A program made the position numbers and the translations under genes. A stretch of 64,000 nt of DNA, taken from assembly GCA_019321725.1 (NCBI GenBank), contig CM033110.1, forward strand, positions 13,757,278-13,821,277, given 5' to 3'. This document shows positions 1 through 12,400 of this stretch, one piece after another. Each line of letters opens with the position of its first letter. Within the stretch, counting starts at the first letter, position 1. The notes under the pieces were generated by a model. That model searched no databases and had not been told where the DNA came from. It worked only from the letters and a program-made list of their open reading frames with translations. The DNA is from Paulownia fortunei (taxonomy: Eukaryota > Streptophyta > Magnoliopsida > Lamiales > Paulowniaceae).

Positions 1-2439
1 TTATTTTATTAATTCAGATACTAATACAACATTCATGACAAAATTCAGTTACAAAGTTTACCTTCAAATGTTATTTTGTTTAATTATGAAATATTTTTAA
101 GGAGTTATTTGCATCCACCTATCAAGTTTAGATCCTTGTCAACCACATTCACTCTCGCATTATTTGATCAAAATTCTAAGAAAAAATTATTTAAAAATCA
201 AAATACCATTTCCTGAAAAAGAAGCTATAACTTTTGAAAAATTAATTGGTAGTTATATTTCATAGTAAATAATTTTACCAAGAAAAAGAATGGGTAAGAT
301 CAAATATTTAAATATTATAGTTCGTGAATGACATAAAGAGTATAGATTAATTTTTATAATTATAAATGATCATAATTTTACAACTGCATAATTTTTATAA
401 TAAAATGAAAAAACTTAAGTTCAATTACAAAATTCATCTTTAATAGTATAATACATCGTACACTTTTAGAAAAAGAAAATCAAAAGGAGTTATTTTTAAA
501 TATATTATTTATCATTGATAAATAAAAATATTTATTCTATATATTATTGAACCTCATAACTTAATTTGTTAAAATTTTATATTTATTTTAAAGATATAAA
601 AATTAATTTATACTCTTTTTTTTAGTAAATTAACTTCAAATTTAATTTTGATCTTTTACTTAATTTTAAAAATTCATGCATTTCAAAAACTAAGTTTTTT
701 TCATTAATATTAATTTTTTTTTCATATTTGAATTAATATATTCTCTTTAGTTATTGAAGAAAATAGAATATAATTTAATATTATTTTTGTTTTAGAATAT
801 TTATTTGGAAAACCTTAATTTCTCATACATAAAAGTTGATCAATATTATATATATTATTGAAGATGGCGTCAAAATTAAAAAAAATTGGTCACTCATTTT
901 TTTTTAAAACTATATACATTTTTTTTTTATCTAATAGTACTAGAGGGGGTTTTTTCATAAAAAATGCAAACCTTAAGAGAGGTGGATTTAAATAAACCTA
1001 AGTTCTAATGATAAAAATATTCAGTGATTGTTAAAAAAATTTAAAAAAATAAAAAAGTGCTTTTTCGGATTCTCTGTATTACAATTTTTTTTTAAATAAT
1101 TCTTTGTTGGAAGAAGTGAGCAAGAGAAGTTAGTAAGCAAATCGATAAGCTTGGTTTTTATATATTTTTTGAATTAATAAGTAGTAATCATGAATTACAT
1201 CATGCTTGGTTTTGGTGAAAAAATAATTTTGTTTGCTAGAAATTTTCTGATTAAATGTGCCACTTTATGGTTTCTTTTTCAATATTTTATTAATTATGAA
1301 CATGATATTATTTGAGAAAATTGAGTACCATTACAATTAGTAAAAAAAGATATTTATCAATTTTTAACATATAAAATTACTATATTTGGTCATGTATAAC
1401 GCACTGAAAAGCATCGTGAACATAGTACTATATGTATAGTATTTAAAACTTCTAATCATTCTTACTTCCTTTTATTTTGGCATGTATAATGCATTGGAAA
1501 ATGTATTTAAACTAAATTTATAGTAAAACTTTTAATAATTTTACTTCGTTATATTTTGATATTTAGTCATTCTCTTTTTTAATGATTAACTTGATATGTG
1601 CGTTTCTCTTTTTAATGATTAACATGATCTGCGTATTTAATAGTACTTTCATTATTTTTTTCCAAATCTTTTTAAATTGTATTTTTGTGAATAGTGCACA
1701 AGTATTAGATTGTATCATTAGTATTATAATATATTGTTCATAAATTTGAAATTATAGAGTTGTATTTATTAGTTATTTCCAATCTTTTCATGAGTTATGA
1801 CATTATAATTTCTAAAAAAAAATTATATCCATTACAAGTAAATTTTATTTTTCAATAATCAGTATTATTCAATAAATGTAACTTAGAGTACATTTAGTTC
1901 AAATTATTTCTAATTAAATCTAATAAATAAACCTAGTGTACTGAATTACTTGATGAAATTGAAAAGAATGACAAAGAAAAATTGACACTTGATTATTTAA
2001 AAATTATTAAACTACAATAGGAGAAAATGCCAATTTGAAATTTCACTTAAGTACAAATAAATGAAAAATACAATGGACTTCTATTTTTATTTTTATTTTA
2101 CATTTTCAAATTGATCATATCTGCAAAATAAATTTTCAAATTTAGAGTAAATTATTGTTGCTTCATAGATATTGAATAATATTATGTGGTTACTTTATTC
2201 ATTTATTTTTTTACAAACAATCTTTTCAAAGAAAACAATCTAAAGCAAATAGGCTATCAACTAAGTTTAACAATTTTACACTCAATACTAATTATTTTAT
2301 ATTTATATTCATATAAGAATATCAAATTCAATAGTTTATAATAACTCCTTTTGAGCTATAAAAATTAATTCAAAAATTTTTACAACAATTTCTTTCTCCA
2401 GGCATACATTTATTATAAATCTAAGATTATATGCATGAT
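1..2439. other. AT-rich intergenic DNA, no gene seen
   Basis: Very AT-rich sequence with many homopolymer runs and no open frame that looks coding. A short imperfect tandem duplication (unit ~32 bp, around 1571-1634) and a repeated CATGTATAA(C/T)GCA word near 1393 and 1481 are the only local structures I noticed. Confidence 0.6.
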
Positions 2440-2870
2440 TTTTCACGTCTTGGACCAAAAGGTGGCGTCTAGCAAGCGAGATTCTGGTATAAAGAGTTTT
2501 ATTAATAACTATTTTGCATTTGTCCTTATTGTACGAAAATATTTTAATTCAAGTTGTTGGAGTCTATTATATTTACTTATAAATTATTTTGAAATTCCTC
2601 CCACAATTCATGTGGGATATCAGAATCACACATTCCGTTGGGCTTTCCGCGCCTAGAATTCCCGAGGTCGGCTCTGATACCATTTTATCAAGCCTTGAGT
2701 CCACAGGGTGATGGTCTGTAAGCGAGACTTAGCATAACGTACTAAGTTAACAACCATTCCGTACTCGTCATCACTTTATAAAAAATAATTAATCCAAATT
2801 AATAAAGGAGTCTATTGTACTCATTTATAAATCATTCCACATTTTTCCATTGAACATGCGAATTTCTTTG
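2440..2870 (-). mobile_element. Degenerate TRIM-like repeat unit
   Basis: This is a diverged copy of the repeat that forms the array at 5.0-7.8 kb. It shares, in order, a GCAAGCGAGA-type segment, TTAATAACTATTTTGCA, GGAGTCTATT, a GTGGGATATCA segment, CCCGAGGTCGG and GCTCTGATACCA (2671-2682). The last string, read on the minus strand, is TGGTATCAGAGC, the primer-binding site expected for initiator tRNA-Met. A further partial unit starts straight after it (to about 2870). The short length, lack of coding capacity and PBS suggest a TRIM or a small non-autonomous LTR element. Calling it a TRIM is inference; the repeat relationship itself is visible. Confidence 0.55.
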
Positions 2871-4969
2871 TCGTTTTAACTTTTACTTTGGCGAAATTTT
2901 CACTTGAAATTTTTAATTGATACTAATTTTTACCGTTGATAAAAGTAAATTACAATCTAAATAATAAAAATAATTAAGAATATACTGATACTATTTTGTC
3001 TGTGATATAATATACATTGTCAATATTTTATCAGTTATGGGAAGAAGAAGATGACGTCAATAACCAAACAAAGAGAGAAATTTTATATATTATTTTAAAA
3101 ATTCAAAAAGAAAAAGCAGAGAATTCTATGCAATCTAACAAAAAGAGAACATCTCATGCCATCAAAGTGAGAAAAAAAAATCTAATGCAACTAGGAATTT
3201 TTATAATTATAATTTTGTAAAGTAAGAATTATGTAGTTAAGTTATTACTTATGTTTTGAATTTAATAATTTTATTTCTTTGAATACTTTATTCAACTATT
3301 TGTTTTGATTGATTTGATTTTTCATTCATTGCATTTATCATGCCCCAAGCCTTGAGACCATGACAACCACTGCAAACTTTTGGGAATATCCAAAAGCGCA
3401 GGCTAAAACAATAATTTCAATATTATCCAACACTTAAAAATAGGTATGAGCATCTATACCTCACATCATCGTAAGATAAACAAATAACTATAAAAGATCG
3501 ACCAATTAAATTTTTAATCTTTACAATGATATAACTCTAAGAGCAATTAAATTCTCCAATGACATGTAATTGATGAATTAGTAGAATTTTAATAATAACT
3601 TGAATCATTGGAGTGCTTCACATTTAATTGAATAGTCAGATCATGTGTTGGGGTTTGTAAATAATAAATTAATTAGTAGTGGGGGTGTTGGATGAGTGCT
3701 GCTTACCAAGGCTATATTAAATTGTAATAATTTTTATTTGCAACTAGTATATTGAAATTAGTATTAAAACTGTAGGTATAGGAATGTCAGTTTTGGGATT
3801 TAGAATTTTGATGTGTCTTTTGCTAAGTAAGCTGGTAATTAGCCTTAGGCTTATGCTTAACTGTATTGATGGAATCGTAACTGAAATTATTAAGTTCATA
3901 ATAAATTCACTAGAGTATTGGGAAGAATTTTACTTTATTGATAACACATGATATTACTTGTAATTTGATCAAGTATTTTGTCGAATTGTTCATTGGGTTT
4001 ATAATTCGAGATAGTAAGTTTAAGGTTAATTCAATATATTAGGTGGTAAGTAGAAGATGATATATATTAGGGCATCAATCAACTTAAGTTGATACAGCCT
4101 AATAAATTATTATTGGACTAATTAAATTATATTTACTATTTCAAATTAATTTCATGGGAGTTTCGGATATTAATTATTGGAGTTAAGACAAGTGACCTTT
4201 TATTTTTTCAGTGGGTAAATCTATACGCAATATTGAAGTATGTGTTGAAAACTATAATTTTGAGCTGATCAAGAAGTTTATATTATGTATAGAAATATGA
4301 AAATGGGCTTTATAAATGTGATTTGTGTGGTGATGTATTTTTTGAAAATAAGTTGTTAAAATATGATTTTGTGAATGTGTTGGTTTTTAAGACTTTTGTT
4401 GAGAGGTCAAGGCAATTAGACCAACTAGGGTTAAGTGTTGGTTCATGTAAATGACAGTGGGTGAAGTCTGCCACGTGATCCAGGACAGAGGTTAAGCCTG
4501 CTATATAACCTAGGTTGCCTTACATATGGTGTTTTGTATGGTGGATATAATTGGCTTGGTGTTGGTGTTTATTTTTTTTTGTCGTGTACCTTGTTTCTAT
4601 TTGATTATTTATTTTATCGATTATATAAATATTTTTTTGACTTGTTTGATTTAATTAGTTGAATATTTAGGTTATTTACTAGGTCGTCATACTCATGATT
4701 CTATTAATATTTTTTCAGATATTCGGACTTAGTCAACAAGAGATTCTTAGAGATTTGATGGTCAAATATCATGGAATTCAATGTAATTATTTACTATTTC
4801 TTTTAATCGTTTACAGGGATGTATTTATATTTGAGTTTATTTGATATTTTTATTTTTGGCTTCAATTTAGAGTTTGAGTTTGACTATTAGATTTATCTAT
4901 TGAGTCCACTTAATCGACTACCAAATGATCTATTGCTTCTGTTTTGTCCCCTTCAATTGACTACCCAAA
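2871..4969. other. Intergenic/repeat-like DNA without a recognisable gene
   Basis: No coding frame of note. A short piece around 3340-3375 (CATGCCCCAAGCCTTGAG) resembles the start of the TRIM-like unit. The stretch 3650-4800 is less AT-rich and reads like old non-coding transposon sequence, but I could not tie it to a family. Confidence 0.45.
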
Positions 4970-5338
4970 TTTTCACGGCCATGGGCGAGCCTATGGGTGG
5001 GGTTCTCAATCGAGATTCGATATAAAGGGTTTGGTTAACAACTATTTCACGCTTGTTTTTATTTTGCAAAATTGATTCATCTAAATTGCTAGAGGAATTT
5101 ATTGTACTCACTTATAAACTACTCTAAATATTCTCACACAATCAATGTAGTATATCAACACTCTCATTGGACATGCGACATTCTCGTCGCATTCCTTCAC
5201 AATCTAGGAGCCCCCAATACACATTCGTCTGCGTTTCCCCGACCGATAGTACTCCCGAGGTCGGCTCTAATACCATTTGTCAAGCCCCGAGTCCACAGGG
5301 TGGGGGCTCGCAAGCGTAACCCAATATAAGGAGCTTAA
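4970..5338 (-). mobile_element. TRIM-like unit, left part of array split by an LTR
   Basis: One unit of the TRIM-like repeat, with GCTCTAATACCA at 5263-5274 as the complement of a tRNA-Met type PBS, followed by the TTTGTCA(A)GCCCCGAG junction and a GGGTGGGGGCTCGCAAGCG segment. The unit breaks off at 5338, where a gypsy solo LTR begins, and resumes at 7024. The sequence is non-coding; the frame across 5102-5329 is not a gene. Confidence 0.6.
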
Positions 5339-7023
5339 TGTTGCGAAATTTGTGAACGCAAGTGCACGTTATCGTATACAAGTAATAAAATGATGAGTAT
5401 ATTATCGTTCCCACGAGGATTGTTGAATTATTAAGTATCGAAATTATGTTAACTCTAATTTTATTTGAATAAACGAAAATGAGTGATTATGCTTATAAAC
5501 TAAATTCAACTAAACTAAATTAATGATAGAAAGCATTTAAATATAAAATTCACTAACTTAAAAGCCTAGGGTTATGATTTTATCGTCATTAATCCGAATT
5601 GAATAATTCATCTCATCAATCTCAATTTATTTCTCAAGTGATAGTCGAGAATTCCTAAATTATCCACTAGCCTCTCCCAAGGTCTAATGAAAATATCATC
5701 AATTGCTAACCCACTATATTTCTATGTGAATTACAACAATCAACAATTCATTAGGTTCTATGGAGTCTCAAACATGACTACACAAATCATGTAAGTATAT
5801 TCCTATCTCACATGCAATTTATGGTTTTCTACACATAGAACTAGACACATATATCACCTTCTGGGTCAATATGATTAGCAAATCATTCAATTAATGGCCA
5901 AATAATTGAAAGCATTAAGAACAATGTAGAAAATTCAACTTGAACATAAATTGAGAATTGAATTGATACAAATATTCAAAACATCATAATTAGATTATAT
6001 CACAACCCTAAAAAAAGAAATTAATTCATGATAAAAATAAAAGACAACCTAACAATATTCATAAACATAATTAATGAGAGAAATAGGAAAATGAAATAAA
6101 ACATGGAAGTAGGATGAGTTTCTTCCCCTTGTAGATGTCTTCTTCTCAACTCTTGGAAGAATTCTCTCATCTTCTTCTTCTTATTCCTTCTTCTTTCTTG
6201 GTTTGTTTTCTCTTCTCTCCCTCTCTCCCTCTCTCCAAATCTGATATCCTCTCCCTTGGAAGCTTTTGAATACTTAAAAATCACATGGGAGATGCCCTAA
6301 ATAGGGCAAAATAATAATTTTGCCCTTACTTGTCCGCCCGGCAGCGCCTAGGCACTGCAGCAAGCTGCAGTCCAGTGAGGGCAGCGCCTAGGCGCTGATT
6401 TCCAGCACCTAGGTGCTGCATATTCTGTCCTGGACAGTGATTGTAGCGCCTAGGCGCTGCTCTTGCTAGCCAAAAAGAGTTTCTGCTGCACTTATAGCCT
6501 CTTTCAACTGATTTTTCATCTATTTCTATGCTAAATTGGCTTTTGGTATATTCATATGAATTATATCTCTATGTCTTAGCTTTCGATAGGAACTTGAATC
6601 AACTCAATATGAAATCTGTACAAAGATTTATGCCTGAAATACCAAGATGTATCATACCTGAAACGTTCAGTCAAGTGTAGACTATTTAACCCAATTTTTC
6701 TCATTAAAATAGAAAGAACTGGATTTCACAGTAAACATAAACATTATAGATAAATTTCTTGTCTTTCCAATGATTCAAGAAACAAGTCAAAATGATATTG
6801 GAGCAAAGAGTTATGATTGAAATACGAACACTGCCCCAATAGCACAAAAAAACGAATTATTGAAAATTTAAATCAAGTTTTATGTTTATTTCCATTTTCT
6901 CCTCATTATGCTATTACATACAATATTTCAAATTAAATGCATAAAAAATAACAAAACACTCGAAAACTAAATAAAAAGTTAAGCAAATGGTACTCAATTA
7001 ATGGGTATAAAATCCACTCATCA
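5339..7023 (-). mobile_element. Solo LTR of a Tat/Athila-type Ty3/gypsy element
   Basis: The minus strand begins TGATGAGTGG and ends TTTCGCAACA. Its body aligns along its length with the LTR at 33133-34974: both share the TTTATGCATTTA(A/G)TTTGAAAT region, a cluster of GCGCCTAGGCGC palindromes and a 3' part reading CGTGGGAACGATA / GTGGATACGATA. There is no internal region on either side, so it is a solo LTR. The five bases before it (CTTAA, 5334-5338) and after it (CTCAA, 7024-7028) form a target-site duplication with one mismatch. It is inserted into the TRIM-like array. Open frames inside it, including one at 6021-6284 on the minus strand, are not considered genes. Confidence 0.8.
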
Positions 7024-7790
7024 CTCAACTAGCACCTATTTCGCACTCAACCCAAATTGATAGAGGAGTCTATTATACCCACTTATAAACAATTCTAAAT
7101 ATCCTCATATGATCAATGTGGGATATCACAATCACATCCCGTTGGACATGCGACGTCCTCATCGCATTCCTTCATAATTCAGGACTATCCCTAGTACACA
7201 TCTGATCGGACCTCCCGCATCAATAGTATCCCAAGATCGACTCTGATACCATTTGTCATGCCTTGAGCCCATGGGTGGGAGCCCAGAAGCAAAACCCGAC
7301 ACAAGGGGATCCGTTAGCAACTATTTCACATTCATCCTCACTTTGTAAAAATAGTTAACCGAGTTGGTAAATGAGTCTATTGTACCCACTAATAAACCAC
7401 TCTAAATATCCCCACACAACCAATGTGAGATATCACAATCACATCATGTTGGAACAACCAAAATGGGATATCACAATCACCTTTCGTTGGACATGCGACG
7501 TCCTTCTGCATTCTTTTACAATCCAGGACCATCCCCAGTACATATTCGGTTGGACTTCCCATGCCGATAGTACTTCTGGGGTCGGCTTTGATACCATTTG
7601 TCACGCCATGGGCCATGGGGTGGGGGTCGAATGTGAGACCCGACACAAGAGGCTCCGTTAACAACTACTTTGCATCATCCTCACTTTACAAAAATAGTTA
7701 ACCCAAATTGTTAGAATAGTCTATTGTACTCACTTACACCACTTTAAATATTACATGCAACTAATTTGAGATATCACATATATATTTAAC
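7024..7790 (-). mobile_element. Tandem TRIM-like units, right part of array
   Basis: Two and a half further units follow the solo LTR. PBS complements lie at 7240-7251 and 7585-7596, a spacing of 345 bp, and each is followed by TTTGTCA(T/C)GCC. Each unit has the same order: GAGTCTATT-type segment, CCACACAACCAATGTG-type segment, GGACATGCGACGTCC, GTCGGCT(C/T)TGATACCA, then the TGTCA junction. On the minus strand an LTR ending in CA followed by a tRNA-Met PBS fits a chain LTR-internal-LTR-internal-LTR, as described for tandem TRIM elements. Boundaries between LTR and internal part are approximate. Confidence 0.6.
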
Positions 7791-8809
7791 CTATGAATCA
7801 AAAAATACTTTATATTATAACGCTCGTTAAACCCATGTGATGATGCCTCGTTAAAGTATCAATGTGTTAATTGATTAATTTATTTCAATGATCAAATCAA
7901 CTCTTAAGACAAGAACTTATGAATTTAAACTAACTTACCTGGACATTTGAACTATGAATCAGAATCGTTTTTCCCTTTGTTTGGCGGCTGCTCGCTCTCC
8001 GTTTATTTATTTACTCTTTTTTTTTTTTAACCTTTTCTTAAGCAAGGCCTCTTTCCTACTTAAAATATAAGTGGGTCTAGGGTTTTAGGTTAAATACTAT
8101 AATTATTAATTTATCCTCTTTTAATTAATATCCTACGTTATTATAATCCCATACTTTTACTTTATTGACATAACATAACACTCAAATAATTTTAATATTT
8201 GACATTTCCTTTAATATATACATATATATATATATACATATATATATATAATATTCGGGTGTCTGGAATAATTTAAAATTTTATCAAATGAAATTATAAA
8301 TCATGCATAATTTTAACGAGGTTGTATATTTTTATTTTGCAAAGAAATCATCAATAATAGGATATTTATTTGGAGCATGAGAGCTTTGTTTATAAAAAAA
8401 AAAAAAAAAAAAAGTCTTGAAATTAAAAATCAAAATACTATAGTAACAAGCATCAATGAAAAAGTGAACCAATATTTTTCATTCTACTTTTATTAAGAAA
8501 TTTCTCTATTATAATTATATTTTTTATGTACAACGCACGTTTTTTTTATTAGTTGCTAAAAATATGTGTATCTCTCCATACATTATAATTGTGTTCAATA
8601 CAATGTTTAATTAAAGTTGAATACTAACTTGCACCATTTTTTTTAACTGATTGCCAAAAGAGTGTATTTTTCCATACATTACAATTGTGTTCAATGCAAT
8701 TCTTAATTAAAGTTGAATATTAACTTTATTAGCCATGTTATTATAGTTGATGTTTTATTATAATTAACTTCGATTCTACACATGTCACGTGGATTGCACA
8801 TATTGCTTC

Positions 8810-8855
<46 letters not shown>

Positions 8856-9421
8856 TGCGCATGTGAGTGTCATATATACTTTTTCATAAATATAATATCA
8901 TAATTTAAGGTTTACCTTATATAGTTAATATAAGATTTCATTATATGTTGCTTACTAATTTAATATCACTGAAAGTGCACGTCACAAAGTCATGCTTTTA
9001 GTTATCCTTTGTGCATAGGATGAAATTTGAACAAGTAAATTACTAGAGGATAAACTTTTTTGAGGTTGTGATGACACTTCAAAATTCCAAAAGATCTTGT
9101 AGCCATTATCAAATAAAGGCTACGGAAAATCAGGTACATTAGTTTCATGCAGGTCGTACCTTGAGGTACATATGAAACATATATGGTTACTTCAGTTCTA
9201 ATTAACAGAAATTGTCATTAGAAGATCAACTCCATAATAACCTTGACGAGAAGATATATGTAGTTTGCACATCAAAAAAGTACATGTAGTTCAAAAGATA
9301 CATGAGAAATATGATAGACAACAAAACGAGCAAAGTTATCAAAAAATCTTAGTTGAATAAATATGTAATCTTTCGAGTATTTCAGACAGCAAAACGCTAA
9401 AGTTTACCGCAGAAAACATGT
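7791..9421. other. AT-rich intergenic DNA with small repeats
   Basis: No gene is visible. It contains a ~96-bp imperfect tandem duplication (about 8539-8735; CATACATTATAATTGTG at 8577 repeats at 8673) and a simple (AT)n run at 8813-8852. This would be the 3' flank of the VIN3-like pseudogene. Confidence 0.6.
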
Positions 9422-12400
9422 TCATGGCCTGCTGCTGAATATGATATCTGAAAAAGTATCGACCAACTGTCCCGCTAGACTACTAGGATCATCAATCAGA
9501 GTCTTCACAAATGTCCTGACAACTCTACGTTCATGCTCCCTAGACCTCAAGCTGAACCACCTAAGGAACTTCAACCTAAACTCCTTACTGACATGGCCCC
9601 CATGTTCTAGCCCACAGATGGTCTTCACAATGTATTCAAAGTTGTCATCCAAGCCCCCTGAGACATTGTTGTCGATAAAATGTGATCTGTTTGTTGTATC
9701 AGACTTGTTCAACTCTTCATTTAGATCAGGAACTGGAGTAGTATTCAAGTCAAACTCAGTTGAAGAGGTTGGCAGCCTCTTGCCATAGAGTTTTAGGATG
9801 AACATCACCAAATCCATCGCATTTTTTAGTATCTGCACTGCAGAAACACTTTGGGCGCTCTTTTTCTTGATCTAAAACCACACTTGGGTTCTTCCTGGTA
9901 TCTTGAACCTTGAATCCAGAGTCTGATTTGATTTCTGTTCTAGCCTTGTGTTGAGGCTTGGACTAGGATCTGAACCCTCTGGAATGGGAGAAAACAAGAA
10001 AAACATTTGTTAACAACATTGCAGTTTCATTTTTAAGCATACTAAAAATAAATCACATACTTGCCATTGAAATTTAGAATGGAACTGGAATTTGTGGTCA
10101 GAAGTTCCTCAGCCTTCTCAATAGTAAGCGTGCACAGTATTTACCCATGACTGGCTGCATGGAGTCGGCCGGCATGTCCACGAGACATCTTGGCTGCTGC
10201 TTCATTTAGTGGACCCAACTTTATTTCTAACTCAGCCTTCAAATCTGTAATTAACTTGTGGAGTTCCTTAAATCTGGAAGTACCATCAAAGGAGCCTGTA
10301 ACTCAAGAATATCCTATAGCAGAGGACATCAACACGATGAGCCTCCTTGGCTATCTTTAACTGCTTCCAGAATCTGCAAGATCAACCAGATCATAAAGCC
10401 TCGACAACTTATTTTAATAAAATACATATTTGTATATGACCTCCTCCATGGTCTATAATTACATCTTGCCTTTAATTTGAAAATTGCAACATAAATATAT
10501 CTCTTGCACATGTCTTGCACATCACGGATTTTGCACAGAAAAGACTAAAACAAGAACTTTAGCGTACATAGCAAATTCCTTCTGCTATTTAGCACGACAT
10601 AGCATGGTATGAAGTCATAGAACAAGTTAAAGGCGTTGGCAAAAGCATTTGGGAAGAAAAAAATATATTAGGAGACCAATAGACAAATTTTCAGTGAACT
10701 TAACAGTTTGAAAATGGCATTATGCAACTACTATTCATAATTTTTAAACAATGGACAACCTAAATCAAGACAAATCAATGCTAGACCTTGGAGTTCGACG
10801 ATTTTGATGCATTAGGCAAAGCAGAAGAATGTTTTTTACACATAAGGAATTGCAGATGTTGCATATACTGATTACAGATAAGAATTGGAGACGTTGACAT
10901 ACTAATTTTCCCAAGTCGTGGCAACAAATGAAAGATAAAGATTTTGAACTTTTTTTTTTTTGGGGTAACGAGATGAAAGACAAAGTTATCATGTCAGTAT
11001 TCCAAACATTAAAGTTATCCTTCCTAAATGTATCAAATCTAATCTAACTTTGTGTACCATACAGAAAGAAGTGGTGGCACAGAATTCAGAATCTTCCCAT
11101 GAGTATTGATCTACAATAAATACTCATTGATTTTCTAGTGTCAAAACTCAAGGTTGAGTTTTCTCCAACCACTGGACAATTATGAAGACATCAGAAAGTC
11201 TAAAAAAAAAAGCAAGTGTAAATAAAGTTTAAATAACTAGACAATGCACAGTGACTAGATCTTGAAAGGTATATCCAAAGGGATTTCATCTTGGGATCCT
11301 CATTTTCATGGAGCTTGCATCTCTACATCCAAATAGGGAGCCATCACAATATTTTCATTAAATCCCACTCATATTATAAACTAAGCCACTTATGCTTCAC
11401 CAATGACATTCTTCATCTTTGCAAGGGTGACTTATCTTCTATGGAAGCCACCAGAATATTTTCTAGAATTTTGCTTATTTATCTCGCATTGTGCGAAAGA
11501 TGCAGAAATCTAAAGCTGCTTCTCTGGTGATAAGTGCATGTAAAATTTGATATTCTTATGGAGTCAAGTTTTAGAGAAGGAAAATTTCCATGGGTTCCCT
11601 TTGTCACCTCCAAGCATAAAGCAATTGCATGCAAAGCATTAGTGGATAGTCACATGTGACATAAGCCTGTCACATGCTTTTTTCTCCATTCAAGCTAACG
11701 GAAATTTAGGAGGCTAAGGGATCTACATAGATGTTATGTTATATATCTTCAAAAGCTGATTTTAACATTGTCAAGTGTAGAAAATGTCTCTTTATAAAAT
11801 TCCACATACACTAATCTGAGAACAGGACGAAGTACCAATCTCCATATTCAGGTCCTAATAGGTTGCTGCCTTTGGCCGGTTATCTTTGAGTGCAACATAT
11901 TATTGATGTTGTGTAATTTACATAGGTGATTCCCATATCTTAATGTGTATGTTTTGGGTAGTTAAATATAATTAACTTAAAAAAAGAATTAAAAGGAGGA
12001 TTTTGGAAAGGTGCTTCTAGTCATGAATACATTACAATCAACTAAGTACGAGGCTCATGTTATATTTCTATTGTAGCTACAAAATATGCTATATCAGAAT
12101 TGCCTAAAGTGCAAATTTGGAAATCTAGAAAAATCTGTGCTTTCAAGAATTTCTAGAGAAAAGTGAAACTGTACTTTTTTTTTTGTGGAGCATGCAAAGC
12201 TTTCTTTTGTTTATGCAACACAAATTGAAATTTAGGTATGATCCCTTGGGAGATAGGTTTGACACCTAATTTCTGGTACTTTTTCATATTATCTCATTGT
12301 TTAGTTTTATTTTAAGTGAACTACAATTGCATCTAGGCCATCAAAGAGCAGAACCAAAACCTGAATTTTGCTGAATATCTAAACCATCAAGCTAAGTCAA

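Noticed and set aside
6021..6284. 87-residue minus-strand frame with a Glu/Arg/Lys-rich part and hydrophobic end
   Set aside because: Lies within the solo LTR, in a CT-rich tract; no counterpart kept in the sister LTR.
7389..7664. Overlapping 91-96 residue frames on both strands
   Set aside because: They sit in the TRIM-like array, are open on both strands and are not kept in other units.
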